Shown here one piece after another: positions 7,098-14,450 of a DNA stretch of 14,615 nucleotides; position 1 is the first letter of the stretch, and every line of letters begins with the position of its first letter. The notes beneath the pieces are model-generated. The model made no database searches, was not told the DNA's origin, and saw nothing but the letters and a program-made list of their open reading frames with translations. Origin of the DNA: an uncultured Parabacteroides sp. (GTDB lineage Bacteria; Bacteroidota; Bacteroidia; Bacteroidales; Tannerellaceae); contig USAD01000034.1 in the NCBI GenBank assembly GCA_900552415.1, positions 1 to 14,615 of the forward strand. Reading direction: 5' to 3'. The position numbers and the translations under genes are program-made.

Positions 7098-7352
7098 TCA
7101 CGCCGCCATCCGCGCCCCCTCGTCGTCGAAGCGGAGCTCGGTCATGGTGTCGAACTCGCGCTTCAGGAGCCAGGCCATCGCCTTGCTGTTGATGATCGCC
7201 TGGCGGGCCTCCTCGGGCATATAGAGGCGGCGCTGGGCGGGGGAAAAGTGGCCCGCATCATTTCCGGAGAAACGCACCAGTGTGGCGCACCAATCCTTGT
7301 CTTCCAACATTTCTTTTTTCCATTTCTCAAGTCGAGCGTTCTCCTCGCGCAT
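7098..7352 (-). CDS. Small hypothetical protein, 84 residues
   Basis: I do not recognise the family. Reasons to think it is real: codon use is like the neighbours (GC-rich third positions), and the protein has a sensible composition. It has a charged, helix-prone start (MREENARLEKWKKEM) that could form a short coiled coil, then a mixed region (DWCATLVRFSGNDAGHFSPAQ) and a second charged helix-prone part (PEEARQAIINSKAMAWLLKREF). There is no signal peptide or membrane segment. The start is uncertain: the frame stays open for 28 more codons upstream (to a stop at 7439-7437) through IILGRGSIAR into a Lys-rich segment encoded by the pentanucleotide tract, but without ATG, GTG or TTG. It may therefore be the 3' part of a longer gene damaged at its 5' end. 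A purine-rich GGGAGAGGGAG lies upstream of the ATG. It is isolated from other genes. Confidence 0.55.
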   Translation of the reverse strand: MREENARLEKWKKEMLEDKDWCATLVRFSGNDAGHFSPAQRRLYMPEEARQAIINSKAMAWLLKREFDTMTELRFDDEGARMAA

Positions 7353-7383
7353 ACGTGCGATACTCCCTCTCCCTAAGATAATG

Positions 7384-7444
7384 TTTTCTTTTGTTTTCTT
7401 TTCTTTTCTTTTATTTCCTTTTCTTTTTCTTTTCTTTTATTTTA
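7384..7444. repeat. Degenerate pentanucleotide tract, about 12 units of TTTTC
   Basis: Units of TTTTC with variants TTTTG, TTTTA and TTTCC and one six-base unit run without gaps; three consecutive perfect TTTTC units lie at 7394-7408. On the minus strand this is (GAAAA)n, directly upstream of, and partly in the open frame of, the small gene at 7352-7098. Tracts of this kind can gain or lose units by slippage; each five-base change shifts the frame. Confidence 0.75.
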
Positions 7445-7459
7445 TTTGTTGAAAAATTG

Positions 7460-7491
7460 CGTCGTTTTTGTCGTTTCTAACGTCGTTTTTG
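7460..7491. repeat. Direct repeat pair CGTCGTTTTTG, 21 bp apart
   Basis: CGTCGTTTTTG is present at 7460-7470 and 7481-7491, start to start exactly 21 bases (two helical turns), separated by TCGTTTCTAA, which itself begins with a partial copy. This spacing is typical of sites for a DNA-binding protein, but no partner gene is evident. Confidence 0.55.
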
Positions 7492-7656
7492 AATGTTAAA
7501 TTGTGTTTTAGATATTGCTTATCACAGAGTTATAAAATATATTGATGTTTATTTACATTCAGGTTAAATTGAGTTAATTCGCTATTTTGTGATAAAAGTG
7601 CTGAATTTGTCATGTAAAGTAGATGGATTCTTGGTATGATTCTATTTTTTGATAAT

Positions 7657-7709
7657 AAAAAAATCAGGAGTCAACCGAGATCAAATTTGATCTTGAGGTT
7701 GACTCCTGA
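7657..7709 (-). terminator. Intrinsic terminator of the OPT-SpoIID transcript
   Basis: TCAGGAGTCAACC and GGTTGACTCCTGA (13 bp, perfect) enclose an inner AGATCAAA/TTTGATCT stem with a small asymmetric bulge (G against TGA). The whole inverted repeat spans 7664-7709. On the minus strand it is followed at once by seven T (7663-7657). It begins ~22 bases after the SpoIID stop. On the plus strand no good T-run follows, so it is oriented for the minus-strand operon. Confidence 0.88.
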
Positions 7710-7731
7710 CTGTTCATTTCCTTTTATCCAG

Positions 7732-9045
7732 TTAATATCGACGTTCTATGGCCGCATTTGGAAAATAATGGGTAAGGATGGCTTGGTAGTCATAACCTTT
7801 CGCTCCCATGACTGCCGCGCCGATTTGGCAGAGGCCGACACCGTGTCCCCATCCGGCACCTTTTAAGGTGAAACGATCGGGGAGCTTGGGATCACCCTCT
7901 TTCTCAACGATAAAAGCGGAGCTGTAGAGATGGCTCTCCGACAGGGCACGTCGGATCTCCAGTTCTTTTCCAATGGTCATCGAGCGCTTGGTACCGACAA
8001 TGCGCAAGCGGACCAAACGACCTGAGGTGCCACGTTCGACAGGGACCAGGTCTATGATCTCGCCAAAGTCGATACGAGTCTTGCGGGCGATCAGTTCAGA
8101 AAGCTCATCTTGCGTGTAGCTTACTTCCCAGCGGTAGAAATCGGCGGTTTCTTGGTCATAATTATTCAACACTTGCGATAGGATTGCCTGATCGTTGGTG
8201 TTGCAGAATGCGGTGGGCGAGGAGGTAATCCAAGCTCGTGCGTTCTCTTCTTGTGTCAGGTCGGGAAAATCATGCCGTTCATCATCACGCAGGGCCACAA
8301 GGTAATCGTGATGGACTGGTTCCCAGCAGTTCTCGAATGTCTCGGTAACGCCTCCGCAACACTTAGAGAAGCGAGCGTCGCAGATTTGGTCGGCGTAGGT
8401 AAGGATCTCACCCCGTGTCTCGTTGATTGCCTCCACGACCGTTGGGTTCGAGGCCCGTGAGATGCCTTGGTAGCGCTGGCAATGGTCGTCGGCGCAGACA
8501 TCGAACAGCGTATGGTCCTCGCGGTCATACCAGCGGATGAGACTGTCCTTATCTTGTTGAAGACTTGCCGGGCGGCTCGCTTCGGCCTGTCCCAAATGAT
8601 ATTTTTTCTCGATCTGGGCCAGTAGCCAGCTACGCGAGATCACGGCGTGTGCCTTCAGCAGCTCTTTCGAGGCATTGGCGCTCATCTCCGACGAGATGAC
8701 GCTGGTCAGGTACTCCTCGAGATCGATCTGGTTGATGGCGACGATCCCGTCATGCGTTGCCAAGAGTTTTAATGCGCCTTTGAAGCGTTGGTCTTCCTGG
8801 CGTTGCCAATGGAAATCAACACCGATCGTGACGCCTTTCAATTCGAAGAAGGCCTCAGGTGAGGTCGGTTCGAAATAAAGCTCATCGTAGAGTTTCCCGT
8901 TGAAGACAATCTTGTCGTTCACGAGAAGCGCTCTTTGTTCGCCCTTCAGGAATTGATCGCTCTCAGTCTGCACGTATTCGGGGCAGAAATCAAAAGAGAG
9001 CGCTTTTTGGGTTAATATGCCAACATTGATGATAGGTGCTTCCAT
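7732..9045 (-). CDS. SpoIID/LytB-domain protein
   Basis: 437 residues with the SpoIID fold signature in order: NQIDLEEYLTSVISSEM (about 105-121, with Glu120 at the position of the conserved SpoIID Glu) followed by AHAVISRSWLL; a CADDHCQRYQG segment (184-194) and ARFSKCCGGVTET (224-236) that match the middle of the fold, with Cys/His residues; and the C-terminal GAGWGHGVGLCQIGA motif (396-410). Known relatives are SpoIID, a lytic transglycosylase that cuts denuded glycan strands, and LytB, an amidase enhancer. A cell-wall role is therefore likely here, not a sporulation role. Oddly, the N-terminus (MEAPIINVGILTQ) shows no signal peptide or lipobox. It starts four bases after the OPT transporter stop, so it is surely co-transcribed with it, and ends before a strong terminator. 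Confidence 0.9.
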   Translation of the reverse strand: MEAPIINVGILTQKALSFDFCPEYVQTESDQFLKGEQRALLVNDKIVFNGKLYDELYFEPTSPEAFFELKGVTIGVDFHWQRQEDQRFKGALKLLATHDGIVAINQIDLEEYLTSVISSEMSANASKELLKAHAVISRSWLLAQIEKKYHLGQAEASRPASLQQDKDSLIRWYDREDHTLFDVCADDHCQRYQGISRASNPTVVEAINETRGEILTYADQICDARFSKCCGGVTETFENCWEPVHHDYLVALRDDERHDFPDLTQEENARAWITSSPTAFCNTNDQAILSQVLNNYDQETADFYRWEVSYTQDELSELIARKTRIDFGEIIDLVPVERGTSGRLVRLRIVGTKRSMTIGKELEIRRALSESHLYSSAFIVEKEGDPKLPDRFTLKGAGWGHGVGLCQIGAAVMGAKGYDYQAILTHYFPNAAIERRY

Positions 9046-9049
9046 GGGA

Positions 9050-11050
9050 TTATTTTTCTTTTTCGGTTTTTATTGAACTGTATCCAAGATAGAAAATCAA
9101 GAGTAGGTAGACCACGATAGCGACACATTCAGCGCCTTTGCTTCCGGCCCATGCCTCATTCATCAGGTCGATACCACCAAAGCGTAATGCCGCGCTGACA
9201 ACACCCATCAAGGCGCCGCCGGCGATGAATCCAGAAGCTAGGAGGGTTCCTTTTTCCAGGCGGGCGTTGTTCAGGGCCTGATCCTTGCTCCGGCTACCGA
9301 CGTACCAGCTGATGGCACCACCGATCAACAGGGGCGTATTCAGTTCGATAGGAATAAACATTCCCAAGGCAAAAGCCAGGGCCGGTACCTTGAAGAAGTT
9401 AAGCAGGACAGCCAGGATGGCACCTATCGCGTAAAGTACCCAAGGCGCGCCCGATCCGCTCATCAACGGCTCGATAACCGCCGCCATAGCGTTCGCTTGT
9501 GGGGCCGCCAGTTGGCCACTGGTGAAACCGTAAGTCTGATTCAGGATCAGGATGACACCTCCGACAGTCGCTGCCGAAACGAGTGTACCGAGGAATTTCC
9601 ATCCCTGCTGTTTGGCCGGTGTGCTGCCCAGCCAATAGCCGATCTTGAGGTCGGTAATGAATCCGCCTGCCATCGAAAGCGCCGTACAGACTACGCCGCC
9701 GATGATTAGGGCAGAGACCATGCCAGCCGGGCCGTTGAGGCCGACAGCGACCAGAATGATTGAGGCCAGGATCAATGTCATCAGGGTCATACCCGAGACG
9801 GGGTTAGTTCCGACGATCGCGATGGCATTGGCTGCCACGGTCGTGAACAGGAACGCGATCACGCCAACCAAAAGAAGGCCGATGATGGCATGGAACCAAT
9901 TGTGAAGCACACCAAACTGGAAGAAGAGGAAGGTGACGATGAGGGTCGCCGCGATGCCGATCATGATGATCTTCATCGACAGGTCTCTCTGGGTGCGAAC
10001 AGCGGTTGTCGCGCTGGAACCTTCCTTGCCCTTGAGCTCTTTGGCGGCCAGACCAACTGCACCACGAATGATATCCCACGACCTGATAATACCGATGATA
10101 CCGGCCGTAGCGATGCCACCAATACCGATATGGCGGGCGTAAGTCGTAAAGATCTCCTCGGGACTCATGCTACCAACGGTCGTAGTGATGGCGGCGTTGC
10201 CCAACGTAAGTACTTCCGATCCGAACAGAAGCGACAAGGCCGGAATAATGATCAGCCAGACCAGGAATGAGCCGGCACAGATGATCAATGAGTACTTGAG
10301 TCCGATGATGTAACCCAAACCCAGTACGGCAGCGCCGGTATTGACTTTCAGGACAACCTTCGCCTTTTCGGCCAACAGTTCGCCGGCGCCGACCAGCCGT
10401 GTGCTGATTGTCTCGCTCCACCAGCCCAACGAGGCGACGATGAAGTCGTAAAGGCCACCGATAAGGCCCGCCAGGATCAAGGGTTTCGCCTGGTTGCCGC
10501 CCTTCTCGCCCGATACCAGCACTTGTGTCGTGGCGGTTGCCTCGGGGAAAGGATACTTGCCGTGCATGTCCGACACAAAATATTTACGGAAGGGGATGAG
10601 CAGAAGGATGCCCAGAATACCGCCCAAAAGGGAACTCATGAACACCTCGAAGAAGTTGATCGTAATTTCCGGATATTTATCCTGGAGGATATAAAGTGCC
10701 GGCAGTGTAAAGATCGCGCCGGCGACAATGACGCCACTGCTGGCGCCAATCGATTGGATGATGACGTTCTCGCCCAGGGCGTTCTTGCGCCTGAAGGCGT
10801 TCGACAGGCCGACCGCGATGATCGCGATGGGGATGGCCGCCTCGAATACTTGCCCCACCTTCAGGCCCAGATAGGCCGCGGCGGCGCTGAAGACAACCGC
10901 CATGACCAATCCCCAGAAGACGGACCAGGCGGAGACCTCAGGATATTGCCGGTTGGGCGACATGATCGGGTGATATTGCTCACCCGCTTTTAACTCCCGA
11001 TACGCGTTCTCGGGCAAGCTGCTTATTTTTTCCTCTTTCTCTTTTTCCAT
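9050..11050 (-). CDS. OPT-family oligopeptide transporter
   Basis: A 666-residue integral membrane protein, largely hydrophobic, with roughly 14-16 predicted helices by eye and a hydrophilic N-terminal tail of ~38 residues. Motifs of the bacterial OPT branch are clear: the AYLGLKVGQVFEAAIP region at about 59-74, an NVIIQSIGASSG segment at about 95-106, and MHGKYPFPEATAT (about 152-164) facing the substrate path. OPT members are proton-coupled importers of small peptides or metal chelates; the substrate cannot be read from sequence. The tight pairing with a SpoIID/LytB-domain gene suggests cell-wall-derived peptides as a candidate substrate (inference). The ATG at 11050 gives MEKEKEEKISSLPE; upstream is a 120-base leader with an inverted repeat. 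Confidence 0.93.
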   Translation of the reverse strand: MEKEKEEKISSLPENAYRELKAGEQYHPIMSPNRQYPEVSAWSVFWGLVMAVVFSAAAAYLGLKVGQVFEAAIPIAIIAVGLSNAFRRKNALGENVIIQSIGASSGVIVAGAIFTLPALYILQDKYPEITINFFEVFMSSLLGGILGILLLIPFRKYFVSDMHGKYPFPEATATTQVLVSGEKGGNQAKPLILAGLIGGLYDFIVASLGWWSETISTRLVGAGELLAEKAKVVLKVNTGAAVLGLGYIIGLKYSLIICAGSFLVWLIIIPALSLLFGSEVLTLGNAAITTTVGSMSPEEIFTTYARHIGIGGIATAGIIGIIRSWDIIRGAVGLAAKELKGKEGSSATTAVRTQRDLSMKIIMIGIAATLIVTFLFFQFGVLHNWFHAIIGLLLVGVIAFLFTTVAANAIAIVGTNPVSGMTLMTLILASIILVAVGLNGPAGMVSALIIGGVVCTALSMAGGFITDLKIGYWLGSTPAKQQGWKFLGTLVSAATVGGVILILNQTYGFTSGQLAAPQANAMAAVIEPLMSGSGAPWVLYAIGAILAVLLNFFKVPALAFALGMFIPIELNTPLLIGGAISWYVGSRSKDQALNNARLEKGTLLASGFIAGGALMGVVSAALRFGGIDLMNEAWAGSKGAECVAIVVYLLLIFYLGYSSIKTEKEK

Positions 11051-11084
11051 GATATTAATCTAATTATTTAGTTCTTTTTCCCTT

Positions 11085-11163
11085 AAGGAGCCCCTGCCGT
11101 ATATCAACAATAGTGTTCCCGGAAAAAAGGAAGCTTTATTAATCGATAAGCGACAGGGCTCTT
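11085..11163 (-). promoter_or_regulatory. Long-range inverted repeat in the OPT leader
   Basis: On the minus strand AAGAGCCCTG (11163-11154) can pair with CAGGGGCTCCTT (11096-11085): ten base pairs with two single-base bulges, enclosing ~57 bases. The enclosed part contains TTCC-TTTTTT-CCGGGAA, which can make a small inner hairpin. The structure sits between the HAD stop and the OPT start, with its 3' arm 34 bases before the ATG. There is no T-run after it, so it is not an obvious terminator. I cannot match it to a known riboswitch. A one-mismatch -7 box (TATTGTTG, 11112-11105) lies inside. Confidence 0.35.
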
Positions 11164-11173
11164 GAGGTTATGC

Positions 11174-11833
11174 TCAGGCCTTGATCATTCCTTGATCGTA
11201 CCAAGCGTCAAAATCCTGGATTGTCAACCCTTCGAAGTCGGGAATGACCGCGATCGTGAGCGGCTTCAGGACCTCGGGTGGATTACTTGTGCTCAGGCCG
11301 ACGACTTGCGATCCCGCATCGGTCGCCGAGCGGATACCGTTGAGGGAATCCTCGAAGACCAGGCAATTTGCGGGTTTCTCATTCAAGTCTTGTGCCGCCA
11401 GCCTATAACACATCGGGTCGGGTTTGCCGCGGGTGATACGATCGGCGGTGACGACCGTATCGAACAGGTCACGAATGCCCAGCAAGCGATAAGCCCTTTC
11501 CATCTTCCGGTCTTCAGAGCTGGTCACGAGACCGGTTTGGATCCCGTTGTCCCTCAATAAGCGGATGAAATCGATCACGCCGGGCACGAGTGGAAAGTCC
11601 ATCTGTTCCTCGAAGGCGAGGCACTCCTGGATGACCGTCTGGCGGAAAGTTTCCGAGCGGTCACCGAAATATTTCGCCATCAGGTCCGGGAGAGTCGTTC
11701 CTTTGATCAGATCGACGAAATTGGGAATGCCGAGGCCGTAACGTTCGGCGGCCTCGTTCCAATATCGGTCGTAAAGCGGTTCGGTGTCGGCGATCACGCC
11801 GTCGAAATCAAATAACGCTGTTCTCATACGCAT
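11174..11833 (-). CDS. HAD-superfamily hydrolase, beta-phosphoglucomutase/sugar-phosphatase-like
   Basis: 219 residues from the ATG at 11833. The four HAD motifs are present: DFDGVIAD with nucleophile Asp9 and Asp11, TSSED (Thr104 in motif II), Lys137 in RGKPDP, and the acidic pair Glu161-Asp162 in VFEDSLNGIRSA. The helical cap between motifs I and II and the KPDP...FEDSxxG pattern place it in the beta-phosphoglucomutase/sugar-phosphatase group; the sequence does not distinguish phosphatase from mutase. It follows the GH3 gene by two bases, which suggests translational coupling and action on a phosphorylated sugar connected with the glycan that GH3 cuts (inference). Alternative starts are ATG at 11827 (MRTALFDF), also credible, and a TTG at 11839 overlapping the GH3 stop, which I consider unlikely. 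Confidence 0.9.
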   Translation of the reverse strand: MRMRTALFDFDGVIADTEPLYDRYWNEAAERYGLGIPNFVDLIKGTTLPDLMAKYFGDRSETFRQTVIQECLAFEEQMDFPLVPGVIDFIRLLRDNGIQTGLVTSSEDRKMERAYRLLGIRDLFDTVVTADRITRGKPDPMCYRLAAQDLNEKPANCLVFEDSLNGIRSATDAGSQVVGLSTSNPPEVLKPLTIAVIPDFEGLTIQDFDAWYDQGMIKA

Positions 11834-11835
11834 GG

Positions 11836-14448
11836 TCAATTCTTGATTTCCAATTTGATGGATTTCAATTGCCTGTCGTCTGACGAGCCTCCGTAAAGGA
11901 TCTCATATTGGCCAGGACGAACTTCCATGGTTTGTGTCTTGTCGTTGAACGACTGGAAAGACTTGGCCGGTAGATGGATCTCGACAGCCTGTTTCTCCCC
12001 AGATTTGATGTTGACCCGTTTGAATGCCTTCAATGCCTTAATCGGACCTTCCGGATCGTTGGGGTTCTTCACGTAGACTTGAGCGACCTCGTCGCCGTCA
12101 CGTTGGCCCTTGTTCGCGATCTCGAGTGTCAGGGTTACCTCCTCGTCGGGCTTGATCTCGTTTTTAGACAATCGTGCGTCGCCGTATTCAAATGTCGTGT
12201 AGCTCAAACCATAACCAAAAGGATAAAGCGGTTTCTCCGTCATGAAACGATAGGTACGTCCCTTCATGCTGTAATCCTCGAAATCGGGGATCTGCGTCAC
12301 CGACTTATAGAAGGTGATAGGCAGGCGTCCCGACGGGTTGTAGTCGCCGAAGAGTACATCCGCCACGGCCGTGCCACCCTCTTGGCCACCATACCAGGCG
12401 TTGACAATGGCGCCCACGTGATCGTTCTCCCAGTTCAAAGCCAGCGCGCTACCCGTGCAGACTACGTAAACGACAGGTTTGCCTGTCGCCACTAAAGCCT
12501 TGATCATCTCTTTCTGAACCTTAGGCAATTCGATGTTGGTACGGTCACCTTTGCGGAAGCCCTCGACATTGACCGGCATCTCCTCACCCTCCAAACGAGG
12601 TGAGATACCACCGACGAAGACGATCACATCCGCCTCTTTCGCCTTTTGGGCGGTTGCCGCATAATCGACTGGCGTCCTGACGCCGATCGAGAAGTTCAGG
12701 TCGGCGCTGCCAATGCGCTGCATGTACTCGATCTTGATAGGATATTTCTCGCCCTTCTTGGCCTTCAATAGATAAGTCTTTGAGGCACCATACTCATTGC
12801 CCCAAACGTCGATCACCTTCTCGTCGGCCACGTAGAGGCGGATACCATCGTTGCCAGAAAGCTCCAGTTCGATAGTTCCGTCAACAGGCGAGGTGAATTC
12901 GCCCGTGAACCGGGCAGTAAAGTCGGTCAGGTTGACGTTGGGCGCGAATTGGGTATTGCCGCCCGTGGTGTAATGCAATTCACGAGCCAATCCTTTATAA
13001 GCAGGTTCGCCCTTGAACTCGGTGTTATTGAAGAATTCGGAGGCGAAGCCCTCACCGGCTGCGGATGTGATGTGGCCGCCCAGATCAGTCATGACATAAT
13101 CGGCCGCATGGTTACAACCCAGCTCATAGATGACCTCCGCATTGGGCACCTTCTCACGGATACCTTCCAAGATGGTAGTCGTGTGCGTTGGGAAACCGTT
13201 ATAATTGGCCCACAGCATGGTCGAGTCGGCTGCGTTAGGACCAACTACCGTGATCTTCTTGATCTCTTTGCTTAAGGGCAAGAGATTGTTCTGGTTCTTC
13301 AGCAAGACGATACTCTTGCGAGCCATGTTAAGCGCCTGATCGACATGTTCGGGACTTTCGACTACGCTGTATGGAATCTTCGAGAAAGGCACTCGCTCGT
13401 CCGGATCAAACATTCCCAATTCGAATCGTCCTTTCAAGAGGCGGCGCAACGATTTGTCGAGCTGCTCCTCCTGGATTTTCCCGGCTTTTAAAGCCTCGAT
13501 CAAGGCATTATAACTGTTGCCGCACTCCAAGTCCGTTCCGCTCAAGACAGCGTCGACCGAGGCTGAAGCCGCATCAGGGTGCGTCTCGTGCCGTGGCGTG
13601 TTGGGATCACGTTCCCAGAAGTCGTTGATCGCTCCACAATCGGAGAGAATGATATGCTGATATCCCCAGCTGTTACGGAGAATGTCGATTAGCAATTTAT
13701 CGCTACTGCAACAGGGCTTGCCCTCGTAACGGTTGTAGGCGCACATGACCTCCTGCACATTGGCCTCCTTGACCAGAGCCTCGAATGCGGGCAGATAGGT
13801 CTCGTAAAGATCGCGCGGAGTTACTGTCACGTCGAACTCATGGCGATTCCATTCCGGACCGCTGTGCACGGCAAAATGCTTGGCGCAGGCATGCGTCTTG
13901 AAATATTGAGGATCATCACCTTGAAGTCCTTTTGTAACGGCCACGCCCATGCGTTCCGTCAAATAAGGATCCTCGCCATAAGTCTCCATGCCGCGGCCCC
14001 AACGGGGATCACGGAATATATTGATGTTGGGCGTCCAGAAGGTCAAGCCCTTATAGCGATCGTATTCCTTGTCTTTTTGGTATTGATGATATTTGGCGCG
14101 AGCCTCATCGCTGACCATCGTAAAGGTGCGGAGCACCTCTTGGTCATCGAATGTGGCGGCCAGGGCGATCGCTTGCGGAAAGACGGTCGCACGTCCAGCA
14201 CGGGCTACGCCATGCAGGGCCTCATTCCACCAATCGTAAGGTGGAATACCAAGTCGCTCGATCGCGGGCGTGGTATTCATCATTTGCCCGACCTTCTCTT
14301 CAGGTGTCAGGAGCGAGAGCAGGTTATCTACCCGTTGCTCCACAGGCAGGTCTGGATCCTGAAAAGGGTATTTGGGCTTATCGCTACCGCAAGCGGACAG
14401 GAGTAGCAAGGCTAGTGCTGCCGCTGTCAGATGTTGTTTCTTCTTCAT
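11836..14448 (-). CDS. GH3-family glycoside hydrolase lipoprotein (beta-glucosidase/beta-xylosidase type) with PA14 insert
   Basis: 870 residues. The start MKKKQHLTAAALALLLLSAC is a lipoprotein signal with lipobox LSAC and lipidated Cys20, so the enzyme is exported and membrane-anchored. The GH3 N-terminal barrel (about 35-350) includes RWGRGMETYGEDPYL (149-163), KHFAVHSGPEWNRH (190-203) and the catalytic nucleophile Asp270 in ILSDCGAI. The second GH3 domain (about 375-720) carries VVGPNA (401-406) and a PA14-like insert (about 455-590), then ISPRLEGEEM, where Glu620 is a plausible acid/base, and ends with YPFGYGLSYTTF (742-753). A fibronectin-III-like domain closes the protein. SDCGAI and the PA14 insert recall xylosidase/glucosidase members; the exact sugar is not certain. 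Its natural promoter is not visible because sequence of a different character begins immediately upstream (14449 onward). It is the first gene of a GH3-HAD pair. Confidence 0.94.
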   Translation of the reverse strand: MKKKQHLTAAALALLLLSACGSDKPKYPFQDPDLPVEQRVDNLLSLLTPEEKVGQMMNTTPAIERLGIPPYDWWNEALHGVARAGRATVFPQAIALAATFDDQEVLRTFTMVSDEARAKYHQYQKDKEYDRYKGLTFWTPNINIFRDPRWGRGMETYGEDPYLTERMGVAVTKGLQGDDPQYFKTHACAKHFAVHSGPEWNRHEFDVTVTPRDLYETYLPAFEALVKEANVQEVMCAYNRYEGKPCCSSDKLLIDILRNSWGYQHIILSDCGAINDFWERDPNTPRHETHPDAASASVDAVLSGTDLECGNSYNALIEALKAGKIQEEQLDKSLRRLLKGRFELGMFDPDERVPFSKIPYSVVESPEHVDQALNMARKSIVLLKNQNNLLPLSKEIKKITVVGPNAADSTMLWANYNGFPTHTTTILEGIREKVPNAEVIYELGCNHAADYVMTDLGGHITSAAGEGFASEFFNNTEFKGEPAYKGLARELHYTTGGNTQFAPNVNLTDFTARFTGEFTSPVDGTIELELSGNDGIRLYVADEKVIDVWGNEYGASKTYLLKAKKGEKYPIKIEYMQRIGSADLNFSIGVRTPVDYAATAQKAKEADVIVFVGGISPRLEGEEMPVNVEGFRKGDRTNIELPKVQKEMIKALVATGKPVVYVVCTGSALALNWENDHVGAIVNAWYGGQEGGTAVADVLFGDYNPSGRLPITFYKSVTQIPDFEDYSMKGRTYRFMTEKPLYPFGYGLSYTTFEYGDARLSKNEIKPDEEVTLTLEIANKGQRDGDEVAQVYVKNPNDPEGPIKALKAFKRVNIKSGEKQAVEIHLPAKSFQSFNDKTQTMEVRPGQYEILYGGSSDDRQLKSIKLEIKN

Positions 14449-14450
14449 TT

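Larger units (their letters stand above)
7353..7656. other. AT-rich gene-free stretch
   Basis: About 300 bases of low-GC DNA between the small hypothetical gene and the terminator of the SpoIID gene. It contains the pentanucleotide tract and the 21-bp-spaced repeat pair listed separately. The remainder (7492-7656) shows no ORF with coding character, no tRNA-like fold and no complete TAnnTTTG promoter that I can see. Confidence 0.6.

Noticed and set aside
6996..7491. Possible CRISPR array from the repeated 11-mers
   Set aside because: The repeats are 11 bp, either directly abutting or 10 bases apart, with two or three copies and no spacer-repeat rhythm; no cas genes are present.
7664..7709. 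Bidirectional terminator
   Set aside because: The plus-strand side continues CTGTTCATTTCC without a T-run, and no plus-strand gene leads into it; only the minus direction is supported.
6818..7731. attL/attR pair based on the tRNA-Gly 3' end
   Set aside because: I looked for a second copy of the T-arm/acceptor sequence and found none in the window; no integrase gene is visible either.
11085..11163. Known riboswitch in the OPT leader
   Set aside because: The sequence shows none of the conserved cores I know (TPP, SAM, cobalamin, FMN, glycine); kept only as an uncharacterised inverted repeat.
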